Shown here piece by piece: positions 6,899 through 13,002 of a stretch of DNA of 13,002 nt. Both the position numbers and the translations under genes were made by a program. Source of the stretch: Gammaproteobacteria bacterium (GTDB taxonomy: Bacteria > Pseudomonadota > Gammaproteobacteria > Chromatiales > Chromatiaceae); NCBI GenBank assembly GCA_030625445.1, contig DAOUQU010000014.1:1-13002 (forward strand), in the 5' to 3' direction. The first letter of the stretch is position 1; the number at the start of each line of letters is the position of its first letter. The notes beneath the pieces are model-generated. The model made no database searches, was not told where the DNA came from, and was given only the letters and a program-made list of their open reading frames with translations.

Positions 6899-7038
6899 TC
6901 TCTTTTTCCAATATTTTACTGAAATGATTACCAGGTTGAGTCAAGTCAATATATGGGTAACATCTCAATAACCCTGCGCAGACTGAATCAATGCACGGAC
7001 TTTTTGAGAAGTTACATATATGATGATTATTCGACTGA

Positions 7039-7068
7039 TTGCTATACAGCTTATGCTAAAAGTATATA
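7039..7068 (+). promoter_or_regulatory. Possible sigma-70 promoter for the CpdA-like gene
   Basis: TTGCTA (7039-7044) and TATATA (7063-7068) are separated by 18 bases, about 40 bases before the ATG at 7107. The region 6899-7106 between the divergent genes is AT-rich and would need promoters in both directions. This pair is a plausible match only; no repeat or operator stands out beside it. Confidence 0.3.
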
Positions 7069-7106
7069 CCATAGGCCATATCTGGTCAGAAACTTAATCG
7101 CTCATA

Positions 7107-7865
7107 ATGCCAAATGCTCCTATACATCTGATTCAGCTCACAGACCTGCACCTGTGTGAAACACCCGCTGATATCCTGCAGTCCGGAGTTAATACAGATG
7201 TGACGCTGAGCGCTGTACTGAAGCAGATTGCCGCTCGAAAACAGCAGCCTGATCTTCTGGTTGCTACAGGAGACCTGGTTCAGCAGCCGCTAGCCACCGT
7301 CTACGAGCGTCTGCAGCACTATTTTGCCATGCTCAGCAGCCCGGTCTATACATTGTGTGGAAACCACGATGATCCCGTTCTGGCCTCCCGACTGCTGAAT
7401 CAGGGTAATGTCAACTATTGCGGAGATCTGCTGCTGAAGAAGTGGCATCTGATTTTCCTGGACAGCAGTCAGCCGGGGAGAGTAGACGGTGAGTTGCCAG
7501 CTTCGGAGTTGCTGCGACTTGAGCAGCTATTAAAACACTCTGCAGCACAATACATGATAGTTTTTCTGCATCATCCGCCGCTGAAAATCCACAGCCAGTG
7601 GATGGACCGCATCAGACTGAAGAATGGTGACGCGCTGTTTGCAGTCATCGACCGCTACCCGCAAGTGAGAACCGTGGTGTTCGGCCATATCCATCAGCAG
7701 TTCGAGAGCACAAGAGGAGAAATACGCCTGATTGGAACTCCTTCGACCTCGATTCAGTTCAAACCGGGAACCGATCAGATGGTGCTGGATACGCTGCCGC
7801 CTGCATACCGTAGTTTTGAGCTGTATGATGATGGAGCCTTCAATACTTCCATAGAGTGGCTGTAG
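7107..7865 (+). CDS. cpdA: CpdA/Icc-like 3',5'-cyclic-AMP phosphodiesterase
   Basis: This 252-residue calcineurin-like metallophosphoesterase of the CpdA class hydrolyses cAMP to AMP in the cytoplasm and so would damp CRP signalling. All five metal-binding blocks are present in order: D13-L-H15 (LTDLHL), G55-D56 (ATGDLVQ), G85-N-H-D88 (LCGNHDD), H155-H156 (LHHPP) and G193-H-I-H196 (FGHIHQQ). The start LIQLTDLHL and the C-terminal block LIGTPSTSIQFKP are typical of CpdA rather than of nucleases or phospholipases of the fold. No signal peptide is seen. The gene is not in the nudF/parE neighbourhood known from E. coli; it stands alone, divergent from the Uma2 unit and convergent with the VOC gene. 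Other cyclic nucleotides as substrates cannot be excluded. The ribosome site is weak. Confidence 0.88.
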   Translation: MPNAPIHLIQLTDLHLCETPADILQSGVNTDVTLSAVLKQIAARKQQPDLLVATGDLVQQPLATVYERLQHYFAMLSSPVYTLCGNHDDPVLASRLLNQGNVNYCGDLLLKKWHLIFLDSSQPGRVDGELPASELLRLEQLLKHSAAQYMIVFLHHPPLKIHSQWMDRIRLKNGDALFAVIDRYPQVRTVVFGHIHQQFESTRGEIRLIGTPSTSIQFKPGTDQMVLDTLPPAYRSFELYDDGAFNTSIEWL

Positions 7866-7870
7866 GAAAG

Positions 7871-7885
7871 AGGAGAATCACTCCT
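7871..7885. other. Small palindrome between convergent genes
   Basis: AGGAG (7871-7875) and CTCCT (7881-7885) form a 5-base stem with a 5-base loop in the 25-base gap between the convergent cpdA and VOC genes. It is short and lacks a T-run on either side, so a role as bidirectional terminator is only a weak possibility. Confidence 0.2.
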
Positions 7886-7890
7886 GTCGA

Positions 7891-8313
7891 TCAATTGATG
7901 CCGCGCATCTGTTCCCAGTCGGCGACAGGAGGGTGATGGATGATCTGTATCACAGTTCCGTCCGGGTCATAACAATAAAAGCTGCGTGCTCCGTCGCGGT
8001 GGGTGCGGGGTTCGGTGCGCATTCTGACGTCATGATCCTGCAGAAATTTAAACCAGTGGTCGACATCCTCCGCATATTTCTGAAAAAAGCCGATATGATC
8101 GAGGCGCTGTGCGCACTCATCACGCCGATGATCTGTTGATGCCTGGTGCAATGCCAGGTTGTCGCTGCCTGATGTGAGATAGGCATTCTGTTCATCGGGC
8201 CGCCACTCGACTTCCATGCCCATAAGGCTGGTATAGAAGCTTACGCAGGCTTCAAGATCACGCACGAATAGCGCCACATGGCGCATGCCGAAACCTGTGT
8301 CAGGACGTTTCAC
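7891..8313 (-). CDS. VOC-superfamily (glyoxalase/dioxygenase-like) protein
   Basis: This 140-residue protein is of the vicinal oxygen chelate fold, with two beta-alpha-beta-beta-beta modules. The first module begins MRHVALFVRDLEACVSFY (H12) and reaches LALH (H56). The second begins LDHIGFF (H73) and ends with CYDPDGTVIQIIHHP, where Q123 stands at the position usually held by a metal-binding Glu. The probable metal set is therefore H12, H56 or a neighbour, H73 and Q123. The substrate is not deducible; options in the family include glutathione adducts, catechols and antibiotic binding. The GTG start overlaps the stop of the OsmC gene (four-base GTGA overlap), which supports translational coupling. 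An ATG at codon 10 (8286) is the alternative start and would lose little of the fold. Confidence 0.87.
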   Translation of the reverse strand: MKRPDTGFGMRHVALFVRDLEACVSFYTSLMGMEVEWRPDEQNAYLTSGSDNLALHQASTDHRRDECAQRLDHIGFFQKYAEDVDHWFKFLQDHDVRMRTEPRTHRDGARSFYCYDPDGTVIQIIHHPPVADWEQMRGIN

Positions 8314-8726
8314 AGGTTGATGATCTCGTAGTCATGTGTGATTTTGGCCGTCTTTTCCAGCATGATTGATGCAGAACAGTATTTTTCAGCGCTGAGAGCG
8401 ATTGCCCGCCGGACATGCTTTTCATTCAGGTTTTTGCCCTGGACGACGAAGTGTGCATGAATTGCGGTGAACACCTTTGGTTCACTCTCAGCACGTCGCG
8501 CTTCTAACTGAACCTCACAGGAGGCGACATCCTGACGGCTCTTGCGCAGCATCATCATGACATCGAATTCAGTGCAGCCGCCCATGCCCAGCAGCAGCAT
8601 CTCCATCGGCCGCATACCGAGGTTGCGGCCGCCATGATCGGGAGGACCATCCATTACGATGGCGTGTCCGCTACCGGACTCTCCAACCATCAGAGCACCC
8701 TCTACCCATTTAATTCTTGCTTGCAT
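8310..8726 (-). CDS. yhfA: OsmC family protein, YhfA type
   Basis: This 138-residue OsmC/Ohr-superfamily protein starts MQARIKWVEG and has PMEMLLLGMGGC and LSAEKYCSASIMLEKTA, nearly the same pattern as E. coli YhfA as I recall it. Superfamily members reduce organic hydroperoxides using two cysteines; here the candidates are C51 (in GGCTEFDV) and C117 (in EKYCSAS), while C70 is extra. YhfA itself has no firmly established activity. A usable ribosome site (TCCT on the plus strand at 8735-8738, i.e. AGGA) lies 8 bases upstream of the ATG. The gene is followed, with a four-base overlap, by the VOC gene. Many gammaproteobacteria have yhfA beside crp; crp is not in this window. Confidence 0.92.
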   Translation of the reverse strand: MQARIKWVEGALMVGESGSGHAIVMDGPPDHGGRNLGMRPMEMLLLGMGGCTEFDVMMMLRKSRQDVASCEVQLEARRAESEPKVFTAIHAHFVVQGKNLNEKHVRRAIALSAEKYCSASIMLEKTAKITHDYEIINL

Positions 8727-8836
8727 TGATGTTTTCCTGTCTCTTAATTAAGCGCAGTCTGTTATTTGCTATGCCGTATGCATAAATGGCGGTAAAATCC
8801 AGCTGATGATCGATGCGCTCCGCTTCCCGACACATT

Positions 8837-8866
8837 CTGCAGGCTGGAATTGTTGCCTGCAGGCTG
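8837..8866. other. Hairpin and 10-base direct repeat in the apaH upstream region
   Basis: CTGCAGGC (8837-8844) and GCCTGCAG (8855-8862) form a perfect 8-base stem with a 10-base loop. The same stretch is also a direct repeat: CTGCAGGCTG occurs at 8837-8846 and 8857-8866, exactly 20 bases apart. It sits about 70 bases before apaH in the spacer between divergent genes. A 20-base spacing (about two helical turns) would suit a repeated protein-binding site, but this is inference. Confidence 0.45.
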
Positions 8867-8934
8867 AAAAATAGCGATCAGCGTAGTGTATTACGAAATA
8901 GTAGTGTCAGCGAACATTTATAGAGAATAACTGT

Positions 8935-9765
8935 ATGGCAACTTATGCAATTGGCGATATTCAGGGCTGTTATGACGAATTGCAGCGTCTGCTGGAGCTA
9001 ATCCAGTTCGACCCGACTGCTGATCATTTGTGGTTTGTTGGCGATCTGGTGAATCGCGGTCCAAAATCGACCCAGGTGTTGCGTTTCATCAAGGGGTTGG
9101 GCGACAGGGCCATTACGGTGCTGGGCAATCATGATTTACATCTGCTGGCTGTCGCTATTGCCGGACGTCGTCCCAAACCCGGCAGCAGTCTGGAGGGGGT
9201 GTTGAATGCTCCGGACAGGGAGGAGCTGCTCGAGTGGCTGCGCTTCCGGCCATTGATGCATGTAGACCGGGGCATGAATTTCAGCATGATCCATGCAGGA
9301 CTGCCCCCGCAGTGGAGTATTGCGCAGGCCCGCAAGCATGCTGCCGAAGTAGAATCGGTATTGCGTCACAAAAAACGTCATAGAAAGTTTTTTGCCGCCA
9401 TGTATGGAGATAAACCTGATCGATGGAGTGAGGATCTGCAAGGGATGGATCGGCTGCGCTTTATTACGAACTGTCTTACGCGCATGCGCTACTGCTCTAA
9501 AAAGGGCAAACTCGTACTGAATGAAAACGGACCGCTGGGATCACAGCACAAGAATCTGCTGCCATGGTTTATGGCTCCTCAAAGGCGCAGTGCCCGTGAC
9601 AGGATCGTATTCGGCCATTGGTCGACACTGGGATATATGGCTGGCAGTAAGCTCTGGTCACTGGATACAGGTTGCTTGTGGGGCGGACAGTTAACGGCGC
9701 TTCGCCTCGAAGACCAGGCTCCTTTTTTTCACAACTGTTCAGGGAAAAGAAAACCGGGGAGGTAG
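8935..9765 (+). CDS. apaH: Symmetrical diadenosine tetraphosphatase
   Basis: ApaH cleaves Ap4A symmetrically to two ADP and also removes NpN caps from RNA; it acts in the cytoplasm. The 276-residue length fits the family. Phosphoesterase motifs appear in order: G7-D8-I-Q10-G-C, G36-D37-L-V-N-R (GDLVNRGP), G64-N65-H66-D67, H120 (SMIHAGLPP) and G227-H228-W (FGHWSTLGY), followed by SLDTGCLWGG. Q10 takes the place of the His found in E. coli GDVHGC; as I recall, the Q version is normal in pseudomonads. In E. coli the gene follows apaG and ksgA; neither is here. The ATG has only a weak ribosome site (TAGAGAATAAC), and no strong promoter stands out in the 208-base upstream spacer. Confidence 0.96.
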   Translation: MATYAIGDIQGCYDELQRLLELIQFDPTADHLWFVGDLVNRGPKSTQVLRFIKGLGDRAITVLGNHDLHLLAVAIAGRRPKPGSSLEGVLNAPDREELLEWLRFRPLMHVDRGMNFSMIHAGLPPQWSIAQARKHAAEVESVLRHKKRHRKFFAAMYGDKPDRWSEDLQGMDRLRFITNCLTRMRYCSKKGKLVLNENGPLGSQHKNLLPWFMAPQRRSARDRIVFGHWSTLGYMAGSKLWSLDTGCLWGGQLTALRLEDQAPFFHNCSGKRKPGR

Positions 9766-9772
9766 GGGGAGG

Positions 9773-9793
9773 TTTTAGGTTTTAGATTTTAGG
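9773..9793. repeat. Three tandem 7-base units (TTTTAGG type)
   Basis: TTTTAGG, TTTTAGA and TTTTAGG follow one another directly, 7 bases after the apaH stop. The array continues as TT after the third unit. It could be a replication-slippage product or the trace of a longer dispersed repeat. No function is evident. Confidence 0.7.
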
Positions 9794-9908
9794 TTGGGAA
9801 TGCGCCTGTTTTACCCTATCTGCATCCTGCCCGGGTGCAAAAACACCTCTTCTCGCATGGGTAGGGGAGAATAATCTACAAATTCATGTGTTCTTTTCCT
9901 GATTTGCA

Positions 9909-9937
9909 TTGACAACACACCTAAACAGGCTTAGAAT
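9909..9937 (+). promoter_or_regulatory. Strong sigma-70 promoter of the str operon
   Basis: A perfect -35 box TTGACA (9909-9914) is followed after 17 bases by the -10 box TAGAAT (9932-9937). Transcription should start near 9943-9945. The stretch between the -10 box and the start is TCGCGG, a GC-rich discriminator of the kind found at stringently controlled rRNA and ribosomal protein promoters in gammaproteobacteria, so ppGpp/DksA repression during starvation is a reasonable inference. Confidence 0.85.
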
Positions 9938-9943
9938 TCGCGG

Positions 9944-10134
9944 TCTTTCTCGCAGGTCAAAAGTTAAAAAGGCAGCGGGAGGATGGCCGGAAAACACTCT
10001 GGTCGCGGGGTAATTTCTCGTAAATTCAACAACTTGCGCTATTCAGTCTTGATGTGATAAGGCTGGAGAGGGTTTGTTAATGTTTTTTGAATGGCACAAA
10101 AGTGCCGATAGCGTCTTCACGGAGACGAGAACGA
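9944..10134 (+). promoter_or_regulatory. Long 5' leader of rpsL with hairpins next to the ribosome site
   Basis: The predicted transcript has about 190 untranslated bases before rpsL. Two adjacent small hairpins lie at the 3' end: GGCAC-AAAA-GTGCC (10093-10106) and CGTCT-TCACGG-AGACG (10112-10127). The second includes the GGAG (10121-10124) that serves as the rpsL ribosome site, so it could partly mask it. Elsewhere in the leader I see no tRNA-like or known riboswitch pattern. The whole spacer 9766-10134 holds no convincing gene; besides this leader it contains the 7-base tandem repeat and the promoter. Confidence 0.45.
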
Positions 10135-10509
10135 ATGGCAACAATTAATCAGCTAGTACGTAAACCACGCAAGCGCAAGGTAGTAAAGAGTACCGTTCCG
10201 GCACTGGAAGCCTGTCCTCAGCGTCGCGGAGTCTGTACCCGTGTCTATACAACGACACCGAAAAAACCGAATTCAGCGCTACGTAAGGTTGCGCGTGTTC
10301 GTCTCACCAGTGGCCACGAGGTAACAAGCTATATTGGTGGCGAAGGACATAACCTTCAGGAGCACTCGGTGATACTGATTCGCGGTGGTCGTGTGAAAGA
10401 TTTGCCCGGTGTTCGCTATCATACGGTCCGCGGCACACTCGATACTTCCGGTGTCGAGACGCGTCGTCAGGGACGCTCGAAGTACGGCGCCAAGCGCCCT
10501 AAGAGCTAA
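10135..10509 (+). CDS. rpsL: 30S ribosomal protein S12
   Basis: S12 sits at the decoding centre of the small subunit and controls translation accuracy. The start at 10135 gives MATINQLVRKP and 124 residues, exactly the E. coli length; a TTG further upstream would add 16 residues that do not belong to the family. Conserved blocks include ACPQRRGVCTRVYTTTPKKPNSALRKV and IRGGRVKDLPGVRYHTVRG. Counting the initiator Met, K43, K44 and K88 are all wild-type, so the classic streptomycin-resistance changes are absent; D89 is the residue that RimO methylthiolates in E. coli. The ribosome site GGAG lies 10 bases upstream. This is the first gene of the str operon. Confidence 0.98.
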   Translation: MATINQLVRKPRKRKVVKSTVPALEACPQRRGVCTRVYTTTPKKPNSALRKVARVRLTSGHEVTSYIGGEGHNLQEHSVILIRGGRVKDLPGVRYHTVRGTLDTSGVETRRQGRSKYGAKRPKS

Positions 10510-10533
10510 ATAGATAGAGAGTTAATTCGCTAA

Positions 10534-10553
10534 TAAGCTGAAGTAAGCTGAAG
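10534..10553 (+). repeat. Perfect tandem 10-base duplication between rpsL and rpsG
   Basis: TAAGCTGAAG occurs twice without a gap (10534-10543 and 10544-10553) in the 67-base spacer between rpsL and rpsG. In E. coli this spacer carries the mRNA structure through which S7 represses its own operon. Here the spacer is shorter, purine-rich and shows no obvious long stem. The duplication may be neutral slippage or may affect such a site. Confidence 0.7.
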
Positions 10554-10576
10554 CAAGAGTTTAGAGAGAAGCAAGT

Positions 10577-11047
10577 ATGGCCAGAAGACGCGTAGCAGCC
10601 CGTCGTGAAATTCTCCCGGATCCAAAATTCGGAAGCATTTTGCTGACAAAATTTGTAAACATGATTATGCAGGACGGCAAGAAGGCTGTCGCAGAGCGAA
10701 TTATTTATGGCGCCCTGGATCAGATTTCTGACAAAAAGGGTGGTGATCCGCTGGAAGCACTGGATGGGGCAATGGATAATGTGCGCCCAATGGTTGAGGT
10801 TAAATCCCGTCGTGTTGGCGGCGCCACCTACCAGGTACCGGTTGAAGTACGCGCAAAACGTCGCGACTCACTGGCGATGCGCTGGCTAATCGAGGCGGCA
10901 CGCAAGCGCAGTGAGAAATCAATGGCGCTGCGTCTGGCTGGTGAATTGATGGATGCCTCCGAGCAGCGTGGCTCGGCGGTCAAGAAACGTGAAGATACGC
11001 ACCGCATGGCTGAAGCTAACAAGGCCTTCTCGCACTATCGCTGGTAG
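10577..11047 (+). CDS. rpsG: 30S ribosomal protein S7
   Basis: S7 is a primary 16S rRNA-binding protein that nucleates assembly of the 30S head and contacts the exit-site tRNA. The 156-residue protein has the family start MARRRVAARREILPDPKFGS, the central VEVKSRRVGGATYQVPVEVR with the following LAMRW block, and the C-terminal VKKREDTHRMAEANKAFSHYRW. In E. coli, S7 is the autogenous repressor of the str operon, acting at the rpsL-rpsG junction. The ribosome site here is weak (AGAGAAGC), which would fit coupling to rpsL translation or S7 control. fusA starts 24 bases after the stop. Confidence 0.98.
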   Translation: MARRRVAARREILPDPKFGSILLTKFVNMIMQDGKKAVAERIIYGALDQISDKKGGDPLEALDGAMDNVRPMVEVKSRRVGGATYQVPVEVRAKRRDSLAMRWLIEAARKRSEKSMALRLAGELMDASEQRGSAVKKREDTHRMAEANKAFSHYRW

Positions 11048-11071
11048 TTTGGACTAAAGCGGGAAATTTTA

Positions 11072-13002
11072 GTGGCACGCACAACGCCAATCAGTCGCTA
11101 TCGCAATCTTGGCATCATGGCGCACATTGACGCCGGCAAGACGACAATGACTGAGCGCATCCTCTATTACACAGGGGTTTCGCACAAAATCGGTGAGGTG
11201 CATGACGGCGCTGCAACCATGGACTGGATGGAGCAGGAGCAGGAGCGGGGTATTACCATCACCTCTGCTGCAACAACCTGTTTCTGGAGCGGCATGGAGA
11301 AGCAGTTTCCGCAGCATCGTATCAATATCATCGATACGCCGGGACACGTTGACTTTACCATCGAGGTAGAGCGTTCGCTGCGGGTTCTGGATGGTGCATG
11401 CGCGGTCTTTTGCGCTGTTGGCGGAGTTGAGCCCCAGTCGGAGACTGTGTGGCGGCAGGCGAACAAATATGGCGTACCGCGGATCGGCTTCGTCAACAAG
11501 ATGGATCGCATGGGAGCGGATTTCCTGCGCGTCGTCGAGCAGGTGAAAGATCGTCTTGGCGCAACTCCGGTTGCCATGCAGATGAATGTCGGCGCCGAAG
11601 AGGATTTTGTCGGCGTCGTCGATCTAATTAAGATGAAAGCTATCTTCTGGGATGAAGAGGATATGGGAGTTCGGTTCGAAGAGCACGACATCCCGCAGGA
11701 GCTTGTCGAACAGTGCGAACAGATGCGGGAATCGATGATCGAAGCCGCTGCTGAAGCAACCGACGAGCTCATGGAGAAGTACCTGGAAACAGGTGAGCTG
11801 AACAACGATGAGATCAAGCTGGGTATACGATTGCGTACGCTCGCCAATGAAATTACACCGGTGTTCTGCGGCTCCGCATTCAAGAACAAGGGAGTTCAGG
11901 CGCTGCTGGATGCGATCATTGAATATCTGCCTGCGCCGAGCGATGTGGCGGCGATCAAAGGGCATCTTGATGACAAGGATGAGAGTGAAGCGGAACGGCC
12001 GGCATCGGATGATGCGCCATTTGCAGCACTGGCATTTAAAATTGCGACAGATCCCTTTGTCGGCACGCTGACTTTTTTCCGTGTCTACTCCGGGGTCCTG
12101 AAATCCGGTGAATTTGTATACAATCCGGTGAAGAGTAAAAAAGAGCGTATTGGACGTATCTTGCAGATGCATGCCAACTCGCGTGAAGAGATCAAAGAGG
12201 TGCGCGCCGGTGACATTGCGGCAGCAGTCGGACTCAAGGATGTCACCACCGGCGACACGCTGTGCGATCTGAAAGAGATTATTACGCTTGAACGCATGGA
12301 GTTCCCGGAGCCGGTTATTTCGGTTGCTGTAGAACCCAGGACGCAGGCGGATCAGGATAAGATGGGCGTAGCGCTGTCCAAGCTGGCGCAGGAGGATCCA
12401 TCCTTTCGCGTGCATACGGATGAAGAGTCAGGGCAGACCATTATTTCCGGCATGGGTGAACTGCACCTGGAGATTATCGTCGATCGCATGAAGCGCGAGT
12501 TTGATGTCGAGGCGAATGTTGGCGCCCCTCAGGTCGCCTACCGTGAAACGATTCGCAAGACGGTCGAGCAGGAAGGGAAGTTTGTTCGCCAGACAGGTGG
12601 CCGCGGTCAGTATGGCCATGTCTACCTGAAGATCGAGCCGCAGGAGTCAGGCAGTGGCTATGAGTTCGTCAACGATATCGTTGGCGGGGTCGTTCCCAGG
12701 GAGTTTATCCCGGCTGTCGACAAAGGGATTCAGGAGGCGATGAAGGGTGGAATCAACGCTGGTTATCCGGTTGTTGATGTAAAGGTCACTCTTTATGACG
12801 GCTCCTATCATGATGTCGACTCCTCGGAGATGGCATTCAAGATCGCTGGATCGATGGGCTTCAGGGAGGGGGCGCGCAGCGCTGACCCGGTTATTCTTGA
12901 ACCGGTCATGAAGGTTGAGGTGGTCACACCCGAGGCGAATATGGGTGATGTCATCGGCGATTTGAACAGTCGCCGCGGCATGATCCACGGCATGGAGGAC
13001 AG
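11072..13002 (+). CDS. fusA: Elongation factor G (3' end outside window)
   Basis: EF-G is the GTPase that drives ribosomal translocation and, with RRF, ribosome recycling. The frame is open from a GTG at 11072 to the window end, 643 whole codons; E. coli EF-G has 704, so roughly 60 residues of domain V are missing. The start gives VARTTPISRYRNLGIMAHIDAGKTT, with the P-loop at residues 17-25. IDTPGHVDFTIEVERS, NKMDRMGADF and the switch I ERGITITSAATT follow. Domain II and later blocks (IATDPFVG, MGELHLEIIVDRMKREF, GGRGQYGHV, YHDVDSSEMAFK) are intact. GGGA lies 7 bases before the GTG. It is of the canonical EF-G1 type, third gene of the str operon; tuf would be expected next. Confidence 0.98.
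   Translation, partial: MARTTPISRYRNLGIMAHIDAGKTTMTERILYYTGVSHKIGEVHDGAATMDWMEQEQERGITITSAATTCFWSGMEKQFPQHRINIIDTPGHVDFTIEVERSLRVLDGACAVFCAVGGVEPQSETVWRQANKYGVPRIGFVNKMDRMGADFLRVVEQVKDRLGATPVAMQMNVGAEEDFVGVVDLIKMKAIFWDEEDMGVRFEEHDIPQELVEQCEQMRESMIEAAAEATDELMEKYLETGELNNDEIKLGIRLRTLANEITPVFCGSAFKNKGVQALLDAIIEYLPAPSDVAAIKGHLDDKDESEAERPASDDAPFAALAFKIATDPFVGTLTFFRVYSGVLKSGEFVYNPVKSKKERIGRILQMHANSREEIKEVRAGDIAAAVGLKDVTTGDTLCDLKEIITLERMEFPEPVISVAVEPRTQADQDKMGVALSKLAQEDPSFRVHTDEESGQTIISGMGELHLEIIVDRMKREFDVEANVGAPQVAYRETIRKTVEQEGKFVRQTGGRGQYGHVYLKIEPQESGSGYEFVNDIVGGVVPREFIPAVDKGIQEAMKGGINAGYPVVDVKVTLYDGSYHDVDSSEMAFKIAGSMGFREGARSADPVILEPVMKVEVVTPEANMGDVIGDLNSRRGMIHGMED

Noticed and set aside
6953..7159. 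68-codon plus-strand ORF before cpdA
   Set aside because: It overlaps the cpdA start out of frame, has no ribosome site and resembles no known protein.
9983..10057. 24-codon leader ORF in the rpsL leader (starts MAGKHSGRG)
   Set aside because: The GGGAGG lies directly against the ATG with no spacing, and the peptide has no run of one amino acid that would suggest attenuation.
10087..10134. TTG start extending rpsL by 16 residues
   Set aside because: S12 proteins begin at MAT.NQL; the extension includes the hairpins and ribosome site.
11167..12415. Long minus-strand open frames inside fusA
   Set aside because: They are the antisense of a well-conserved EF-G gene and have no recognisable protein character.

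Overview
The window looks like chromosomal DNA of a gammaproteobacterium. The clues are a pheA-hisC-tyrA aromatic amino acid run of the Pseudomonas/E. coli type, a YhfA-type OsmC protein, ApaH, CpdA, and an rpsL-rpsG-fusA (str) operon whose products resemble the E. coli proteins closely. Base composition is moderately GC-rich by eye. Several intergenic spacers hold short dispersed repeats of the kind common in environmental gammaproteobacteria. I cannot name a genus. No phage, transposase, CRISPR array, tRNA or rRNA is visible.

Bases 1-3063 (+ strand) carry pheA (cut at its 5' end), hisC and tyrA, joined by stop/start overlaps. Together they turn chorismate into phenylpyruvate and 4-hydroxyphenylpyruvate and transaminate the products. 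In many relatives aroA, cmk and rpsA follow; here they do not. Bases 3064-5874 (+) instead hold three envelope-type genes separated by repeat-rich spacers: an exported LolA-like protein, a small membrane methyltransferase of the isoprenylcysteine/phospholipid methyltransferase type, and a predicted outer-membrane beta-barrel.

Bases 5907-6898 (- strand) hold a Uma2-type nuclease-fold gene followed by a cytoplasmic thioredoxin-fold gene, probably one transcript. A CpdA-like cyclic-nucleotide phosphodiesterase gene reads the other way at 7107-7865. Bases 7891-8726 (-) hold an OsmC/YhfA protein gene and a VOC-family gene that overlap by four bases. apaH (diadenosine tetraphosphatase) follows at 8935-9765 (+).

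Bases 9766-13002 are the start of the str operon: a 369-base spacer with a near-consensus sigma-70 promoter and a long leader, then rpsL (S12), rpsG (S7) and fusA (EF-G, cut at its 3' end by the window). Most of the window is housekeeping. The unusual parts are the envelope-gene block with its repeats after tyrA, the str operon leader, and small duplications or hairpins in spacers. I found no convincing new defence or mobile system.
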